Below are positions 14,613 to 19,077 of a DNA stretch of 19,077 bases, piece by piece. The number at the start of each line of letters is the position of its first letter. Within the stretch, counting starts at the first letter, position 1. The notes under the pieces were generated by a model. That model saw only the letters and a list, made by a program, of their open reading frames with translations. It did not search any database and was not told the DNA's origin. Made by a program: the position numbers and the translations under genes. Origin of the DNA: DSNY01 sp016861185 (lineage in GTDB: Bacteria > Pseudomonadota > Gammaproteobacteria > Burkholderiales > Burkholderiaceae_F); NCBI GenBank assembly GCA_030263275.1, contig SZOR01000077.1:1-19077 (forward strand), given 5' to 3'.

Positions 14613-16328
14613 ATGACGAGGCCGATCCACGCCAGTCCCGACAGCGCCGCCGCGCGCGCGCTGCGCGCGCTCGAGCGCGCGGGCGATCGCGCCTTCGGCG
14701 CCGACGCAAACCCGCTGCGCCAGCTCGGCGCGCTCGCGGTGCTCGCGTTGTGGATCGCGATCGGCAGCGGCTGCATCGTCTACGTCTTCTTCGACACCTC
14801 GGCCGCGGGTGCGCACGAGTCGCTCGCACGGCTCGCGCGCGAGCAGCCGTGGTTCGGCGGGCTGGCGCGCAGCATCCATCGCTACTCGGCCGACGCGTTC
14901 ATGCTGCTCGCGGTCGCGCACGTCGCGCGCGAATGGATCCACCGGCGCTATGCGGGCTTCCGCTGGTTCTCGTGGATCACCGGCGTGCCGCTGCTGTGGC
15001 TGATGCTGATCGCGGGGCTGGTCGGCTACTGGCTGGTCGCCGACACGCGCGCGCAGTTCGTCGCGACGGCGATCGGCGAATGGGCCGGCGCGGTCCCCGG
15101 CGTCGGCGACGCGATGCTGCGCAACTTCATCACCGACGAGGCGATCTCGGATCGCCTCTTTTCGCTGCTCGTGTTCATGCATCTCGGCATCGGCCTGCTG
15201 GTGCTGCTCGGCCTGTGGGTGCACGTACAGCGGCTCGTGCGGCCGTTCACCCAGCCGGCGCGCCGGCTCGCGCTCGGCTTCGGCGCCACGCTCGCGCTGC
15301 TCGCTGCGGCCGTGCCCGCGCTGTCGACCGCGCCGGCGGATCTTTCGCGGATGCCGTTGCCGGTACCGATCGACTGGTTCTTTCTCGCGCCGCTGGTGCT
15401 GGTCGAATGGACATCGCCGGCGGTGGTCTGGCTGCTCGCGGTCGCGGCGACCGTGCTGCTGGTCGTGTTGCCGTGGACCGTGCGGCAGGCGCGTCCCGCG
15501 CCGGCCGAGGTCGATCTCGCGCAGTGCAACGGCTGCGGGCGCTGCTTCGACGACTGCCCGTACGGTGCGGTCGTGCTCGCCCCGCGCAGCGACGGCCGGC
15601 GCCATGCGCAGCAAGCGGTCGTCTCGGCCGACCTGTGCGCGAGTTGCGGCATCTGCGTCGGCGCCTGTCCGAGCAGCAACCCGTTCCGCTCGGTCGAGCC
15701 GCTCGCCACCGGCATCGACCTGCCCGAGCTTCCGGTCGCGGCGCTGCGGACGAAGCTGCGCGATGCGCTGGCGGCGCGTCCCGGCGCGACGGTCGTGTTC
15801 GGCTGCGACGAAGGCGCGGCGCTCGAGCGCGTCGACGCGCCCGGCGTCGTGAAGCTTTCGCTCGCGTGCGCCGCGCAGCTTCCGCCCTCGTTCGTCGACT
15901 ACGCGCTGCGGCACGGCGCTGCGCGCGTGCTGGTGGCCAGCTGCGGCGAACACGCGTGCGCGTACCGCTTCGGCGCGCGCTGGATCGAGCAGCGGCTCGC
16001 CGGCGCGCGCGAACCCGCGCTGCGCGCGCACCTGCGCGAGCCGAGGCTGCGGCTGATCGAAGCCGATCGCGGCGAAGAAGACCGCGTGCGCGCCGCGCTC
16101 GCCGCCCGCGGCGAGCTCGGCGGGGCGCAGTCGATCAAACACCGAGGGGATGGCGCAGAAGCATTGCAGTCCTCTGTGTCCTCTGTGGTGAGAGAACAAC
16201 CTTCGAAGGCCGCTGAATTCACCACAGAGAACACAGAGGGCGCAGAGAAAAGCAGGAACAGGAACTTCGTGTCCTCCGTGTTGAACGCCCCTGCCGCGCC
16301 TGCGCGCGTCCGTCACTCCGAGCCGTAG
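14613..16328 (+). CDS. Cytochrome b / double [4Fe-4S] / MvhD-like domain fusion
   Basis: A 571-residue fusion. Residues ~35-290 are a b6-type diheme cytochrome b: H89/H103 in SIHRYSADAFMLLAVAH and H190/H204 in FMHLGIGLLVLLGLWVH, each pair 14 apart, plus a helix near 268-288. Residues 305-352 carry two [4Fe-4S] motifs (CNGCGRCFDDCP and CASCGICVGACP). Residues ~393-465 resemble the MvhD/FrhD hydrogenase iron-sulfur subunit: VVFGCDE (C398), LACAAQLPPSFVDYALRHGA (C419), VASCGEHACAYRFGARW (C444, C449). The last ~65 residues come from a dispersed repeat and are not family sequence. ATG 14613 was preferred over TTG 14589. It likely moves electrons between quinol-linked hemes and cytosolic Fe-S or thiol partners, as in heterodisulfide reductase systems; no HdrA or hydrogenase gene is present. 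Confidence 0.85.
   Translation: MTRPIHASPDSAAARALRALERAGDRAFGADANPLRQLGALAVLALWIAIGSGCIVYVFFDTSAAGAHESLARLAREQPWFGGLARSIHRYSADAFMLLAVAHVAREWIHRRYAGFRWFSWITGVPLLWLMLIAGLVGYWLVADTRAQFVATAIGEWAGAVPGVGDAMLRNFITDEAISDRLFSLLVFMHLGIGLLVLLGLWVHVQRLVRPFTQPARRLALGFGATLALLAAAVPALSTAPADLSRMPLPVPIDWFFLAPLVLVEWTSPAVVWLLAVAATVLLVVLPWTVRQARPAPAEVDLAQCNGCGRCFDDCPYGAVVLAPRSDGRRHAQQAVVSADLCASCGICVGACPSSNPFRSVEPLATGIDLPELPVAALRTKLRDALAARPGATVVFGCDEGAALERVDAPGVVKLSLACAAQLPPSFVDYALRHGAARVLVASCGEHACAYRFGARWIEQRLAGAREPALRAHLREPRLRLIEADRGEEDRVRAALAARGELGGAQSIKHRGDGAEALQSSVSSVVREQPSKAAEFTTENTEGAEKSRNRNFVSSVLNAPAAPARVRHSEP
16171..16239. repeat. Inverted repeat of the ACCACAGAGAACACAGAGG type
   Basis: Arms CCTCTGTGTCCTCTGTGGTG (16171-16190) and CACCACAGAGAACACAGAGG (16220-16239) are inverse copies with a single mismatch in 20 bases, separated by 29 bases. 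Base composition here is clearly lower in GC than the surrounding DNA. This element is, from general knowledge, a common dispersed repeat in environmental bacterial genomes, often read as TTENTEG peptides. Here it lies inside the 3' end of the cytochrome b/Fe-S gene in frame. Confidence 0.85.
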
Positions 16329-16844
16329 ATGTCACAGGAAGCCAGCCCCATCGTCCGCTACCCGGCCCAGGCCGTGCTGTATGCGCTGTTCGCCGCGTTC
16401 GTCGGCTACTTCTCGACCGCGCCTTCGCTGCGACTGCTCGGCGACGACGAAGCGCTGCTGCGGCTGTCGTTGCTGCACCCGGGCAAGCCAAGAGAAGACT
16501 GCCGCAAGCGCACGCCGGAGGAACTGGCGAAGATGCCGCCGCAGATGCGCACCGCGCTCGACTGCCCGCGCGAGCGCTCGCCGGTGCGCGTGCGCGTCGA
16601 GCTCGACGGCAAGGCCGTGATCGACGAATCGTTTGCACCGGCGGGGCTTGCGAAGGACGGCGCCTCCGCCGCGTATCGCCGGCTGCCGATCGCGGCGGGG
16701 CCGCACCGGCTCCGCGTGCAACTGAACGACGACGCGCGGCGCAGCGACTTCACCCACGAAAGGACGGCCGAACTCGACGTGAAGCCCGGCCGCATCGTGC
16801 TGATCGACTTCGACGCCGAAAAGGGAGGCGTGCTGATCAAATGA
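16329..16844 (+). CDS. Predicted membrane-anchored periplasmic protein, unknown function
   Basis: A 171-residue protein, with its ATG directly after the preceding stop codon and its TGA overlapping the next ATG by four bases (ATGA), so translation is probably coupled. One transmembrane helix (about residues 14-31) is followed by a soluble part, likely periplasmic. Two cysteines, C58 and C79, bracket a segment EDCRKRTPEELAKMPPQMR that looks conserved in character and could form a disulfide or bind metal. The C-terminal half (residues 85-171) is rich in beta-type pattern: RVRVELDGKAVIDESF, PHRLRVQLND, VKPGRIVLIDFD, suggesting a small beta-sandwich, perhaps carbohydrate-binding or copper-chaperone-like. 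No family recognised. Position between two heme proteins suggests an assembly factor. Confidence 0.7.
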   Translation: MSQEASPIVRYPAQAVLYALFAAFVGYFSTAPSLRLLGDDEALLRLSLLHPGKPREDCRKRTPEELAKMPPQMRTALDCPRERSPVRVRVELDGKAVIDESFAPAGLAKDGASAAYRRLPIAAGPHRLRVQLNDDARRSDFTHERTAELDVKPGRIVLIDFDAEKGGVLIK

Positions 16845-18256
16845 AGACGCTCGTTGCATCTTTCGCCGCGGCTGCATGGCCGCTGCGCGCCCCGGCCGGC
16901 GCCGACGTGCGCTATGCGCTCGCGGTCGCGGGCGGCGAACGGCGCGCGCTCGCCTCGGCCTGGCTGTGGCTCGCGATCGCCGCGCTGCTCGCCAGCGGCG
17001 TGTTTTCGATCCTGCTGGTCGTCGCGCGCGCGCCCTTCCTGCAGCCGTTGCTGCCGACCGTGGACTTCTTCCGCGTCGCACTGGTCGTGCACGTCGACCT
17101 GTCGGTGCTCGTCTGGTTCGCGTCGTTCGCCGGCGTGCTGTGGAGCGTGGCGGGCACCGAGCGGTGGCTCGCGCTCGCGTGGGCGGCGTTCGGGCTGGCG
17201 GTGCTCGGCACGGCGGCGATGAGCGCCGCGCCGTTCGTGAATCCCGGCGCGCCGGTCATGGCGAACTACGTGCCGGTGATCGACAGCGGACTGTTCCTGT
17301 GGGGGCTCGTCGTCTTCGGGATCGGCTTCGGGCTGGCGTCGCTGCGCGCGCTCGCGGTGCCGCAGAAGGTCGGCGCGTGGCTCGCGCCCGACGGCGCGCT
17401 GCGCTTCGGGCTCAACACGGCAGCGGTGGCGGCGGCGATGGCGCTGCTCGCGCTCGTCTGGTCGGCCGCGGCGATTTCCCCGGCGCTGGAGGCCAAAACC
17501 TACTACGAGCTGCTGTTCTGGGGCCCCGGCCACGTCGTTCAGTTCTGCTGGAGCCTGCTGATGATGGTCGCGTGGCTGTGGCTGGCGACGCTTTCGGGCG
17601 CGCGCGTTCCGCTGTCGCCGCGCATCGTGGTGCTGCTGTTCGCGATCGGGTTGGTCGCGGTGTTCGCCACGCCGGTGATCTACCTCGCGTGGGACGTCGC
17701 GTCGGTCGAACACCAGAAGCTCTTCACCTGGCAGATGCGCTTCGGCGGGGGGCTGGCGATCGTGCCCATCACGATCGCGGTGCTGATCGGCCTGGTTCGA
17801 GCAGCGCCGGTTTCAGCGGCCGAGCGGCCGTGCCGGACGGCGCTCGTCTCGTCGCTGTTTCTGTTTTCGGCGGGCGGGCTGATCGGCTTCCTGATCCAGG
17901 GCTCGGACGTCCGTATTCCGGCGCATTACCATGGCTCCATCGTCGGGATCACGCTCGCGCTGATGGGTCTGACCTACGCCCTGTTGCCGCGCCTCGGCTA
18001 CACGCGGCCGCTGCCGCGGCTCGCGACCTGGCAGCCGGTGCTGTACGGCACCGGGCAGTTCCTGCACATCGCCGGCCTCGTGTGGTCCGGCGGCTACGGC
18101 GTGCAGCGCAAGGTTGCCGGCGCCGAACAGGTGCTGCGAACGCCCTCGGAAGTCGCCGGCATGGCGCTGATGGGGATCGGCGGACTGATCGCGGTGATCG
18201 GCGGGCTGGCGTTCGCGCTCGTCGTGTTGCGGACGTTGCGGCGGGGCAAGGATTGA
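16841..18256 (+). CDS. Degenerate heme-copper oxidase/NOR subunit I homologue
   Basis: A 471-residue protein with about 12 transmembrane segments, usually annotated as cbb3-type cytochrome c oxidase subunit I. ATG overlaps the previous stop; AAGGGAGG lies 12 bases upstream. Heme ligands appear kept: H84 in FRVALVVHVDLSVLVWF (helix II, NorB/CcoN-like) and H362/H364 in IPAHYHGSIVGITLALMG (helix X). The first CuB-type His is present (H231 in GPGHVVQFCW), followed by Q234 and F235 where oxygen reductases have Val-Tyr. The His-His pair of helix VII is missing: the segment reads EHQKLFTWQMRFGGG (290-304), with only one His some distance earlier. It therefore cannot form a usual CuB or FeB site. It is probably a diheme electron-transfer or quinol-linked partner of the complete subunit I encoded upstream. 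Confidence 0.8.
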   Translation: MKTLVASFAAAAWPLRAPAGADVRYALAVAGGERRALASAWLWLAIAALLASGVFSILLVVARAPFLQPLLPTVDFFRVALVVHVDLSVLVWFASFAGVLWSVAGTERWLALAWAAFGLAVLGTAAMSAAPFVNPGAPVMANYVPVIDSGLFLWGLVVFGIGFGLASLRALAVPQKVGAWLAPDGALRFGLNTAAVAAAMALLALVWSAAAISPALEAKTYYELLFWGPGHVVQFCWSLLMMVAWLWLATLSGARVPLSPRIVVLLFAIGLVAVFATPVIYLAWDVASVEHQKLFTWQMRFGGGLAIVPITIAVLIGLVRAAPVSAAERPCRTALVSSLFLFSAGGLIGFLIQGSDVRIPAHYHGSIVGITLALMGLTYALLPRLGYTRPLPRLATWQPVLYGTGQFLHIAGLVWSGGYGVQRKVAGAEQVLRTPSEVAGMALMGIGGLIAVIGGLAFALVVLRTLRRGKD

Positions 18257-19077
18257 GCGAACGGCTGACGCAACCGCTGCTCGTGACCGCTTTCGTGCTC
18301 GCGCTCACCGTGCTCGGCGCCAGCAGCTACCTGCGGCTCGCGGCCAACGGCATCGGCTGCGAACCGTGGCCGGGCTGCTACGGCAAGGAGGTCACCGCGC
18401 AAGCGGCGCGCGAGTCGGCGGCGGCGCAGGCCGCGCGCTCGACGCACCGGATCGCCGCGTCGGCTTTTGCGCTGGTCGCGCTTGCGGCCGTCGTGCTCGG
18501 CTGGCGCCGCTGGGGCGGGCCCGCGCGCGCGGCCGCGGTCGTGCTGCTTGTCGTGACGGCCGCGCTCGCGTTGATCGGCCGCTACACGCCCTCGGCGCTG
18601 CCGGCGATCACGCTGGCGAACGTCCTGGGCGGGCTCGCGCTGGCGGGCTGCGTCGCGTTTCTGATCAGTGCGCAGCGTGTAGTGGCGCGGTACGTGCCGC
18701 CGCATCGGCATCCGCGCGCGCTCGCCGTCGTGCTCGCACTGCTCGCAGTGCAGGCGGCGAGCGGCACGATGATCAGCGCGCGCTCCGCCGGTGCGGCGTG
18801 CGCGATCGAATGCAGCGAAGCCTGGCTGCCGGGCGCGGCGCGGCTGTGGAATCCGCTCGAGCCCGGCACCGCGGTCGACCTGCTGCGGCGCGAACGCGGC
18901 GGCGAGCCGCTGCACGCGCTGCATCGCCTGGGCGGCATCGTCGTCGCGGTGCTGGCGGTCGCGGCGGCATCGGCGAGCACGCGGCGGCCGGGCACGCCGT
19001 ACGTGCGCGCGGTGGTCGGCGCGTCCGCGCTGGCGCTCGCGCTCGGGCTCGCGCTCGCCGCCTACGAAGGCCCCCTC
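18253..19077 (+). CDS. ctaA: CtaA/COX15-family heme A synthase, 3' end beyond window
   Basis: A frame open for 275 codons to the window edge. The likely start is TTG at 18253, overlapping the previous stop codon by two bases (TTGA-type coupling), giving SERLTQPLLVTAFVLALTV as the N-terminal helix. It has the two-fold CtaA plan: SYLRLAANGIGCEPWPGCYG (extracellular loop with Cys pair, as in the family's first half), STHRIAAS with a heme-ligand His (near residue 68), several membrane helices, a second-half loop with CAIEC, and LHALHRLGGIV with the second-half ligand His. CtaA oxidises heme O from CyoE to heme A. The sequence ends soon after that His, so the last helices and the final His motif, if present, lie outside. 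Divergent; heme A synthase activity is inferred. Confidence 0.85.
   Translation, partial: MSERLTQPLLVTAFVLALTVLGASSYLRLAANGIGCEPWPGCYGKEVTAQAARESAAAQAARSTHRIAASAFALVALAAVVLGWRRWGGPARAAAVVLLVVTAALALIGRYTPSALPAITLANVLGGLALAGCVAFLISAQRVVARYVPPHRHPRALAVVLALLAVQAASGTMISARSAGAACAIECSEAWLPGAARLWNPLEPGTAVDLLRRERGGEPLHALHRLGGIVVAVLAVAAASASTRRPGTPYVRAVVGASALALALGLALAAYEGPL

Noticed and set aside
14499..16316. A 605-codon frame antisense to the cytochrome b/Fe-S gene
   Set aside because: No recognisable domain and shadow-type composition; the + strand has all heme and Fe-S motifs.

Overview
This is a very GC-rich, gene-dense chromosomal window. Codon use, gene families and layout suggest a betaproteobacterium, probably Burkholderiales or a relative; that placement is inference. 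No rRNA, tRNA, CRISPR array or transposase gene was seen.

The left part (1-9333) starts with the 3' end of an M20 amidohydrolase on the + strand. After it, everything is on the - strand: a YbjT/NmrA-like NAD(P)-binding protein, a two-repeat predicted lipoprotein, a small four-helix protein resembling a fragment of a heme-copper oxidase, a large MalT/AfsR-type transcriptional regulator (ATPase, TPR-like middle, winged helix, BTAD), a SAM methyltransferase, and a cytochrome b / [2Fe-2S] ferredoxin / flavin reductase fusion. Two of these genes are broken in the sequence as given. The methyltransferase has lost its frame about 18 codons before its natural end, which creates a false 1398-codon fusion with the regulator. 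The cytochrome b-reductase fusion has an in-frame TGA exactly at the first cluster-ligand cysteine of its ferredoxin domain.

The right part (9454-19077, all + strand) is a respiratory cluster: a four-helix membrane protein, two one-helix small proteins (55 and 56 aa), a CuA-type subunit II, a ba3-like (B-family) heme-copper subunit I, heme O synthase (CyoE), a SCO/SenC copper chaperone, a cytochrome b / two [4Fe-4S] / MvhD-like fusion, a small periplasmic protein, a second and degenerate heme-copper subunit I homologue, and a CtaA/COX15 protein cut by the window edge. Several genes overlap or abut, so this looks like one or two operons.

The main biological point is that subunit I keeps all six metal-ligand histidines but has Gln where oxygen reductases have the cross-linked active-site Tyr. 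With an adjacent CuA subunit II and SenC, this resembles the newer NO-reductase-type heme-copper families (such as sNOR/NorSY-SenC) more than an oxygen reductase. The second subunit I homologue lacks the His-His pair that would bind CuB/FeB, so it is probably an electron-transfer or assembly partner. The two cytochrome b fusions could link this enzyme to NAD(P)H and to Fe-S carriers. FNR/Dnr-like TTG-N8-CAA-type sites lie upstream of both likely transcription starts. Two short dispersed repeats have been absorbed into coding ends in this cluster, at the start of cyoE and the tail of the cytochrome b/Fe-S gene.
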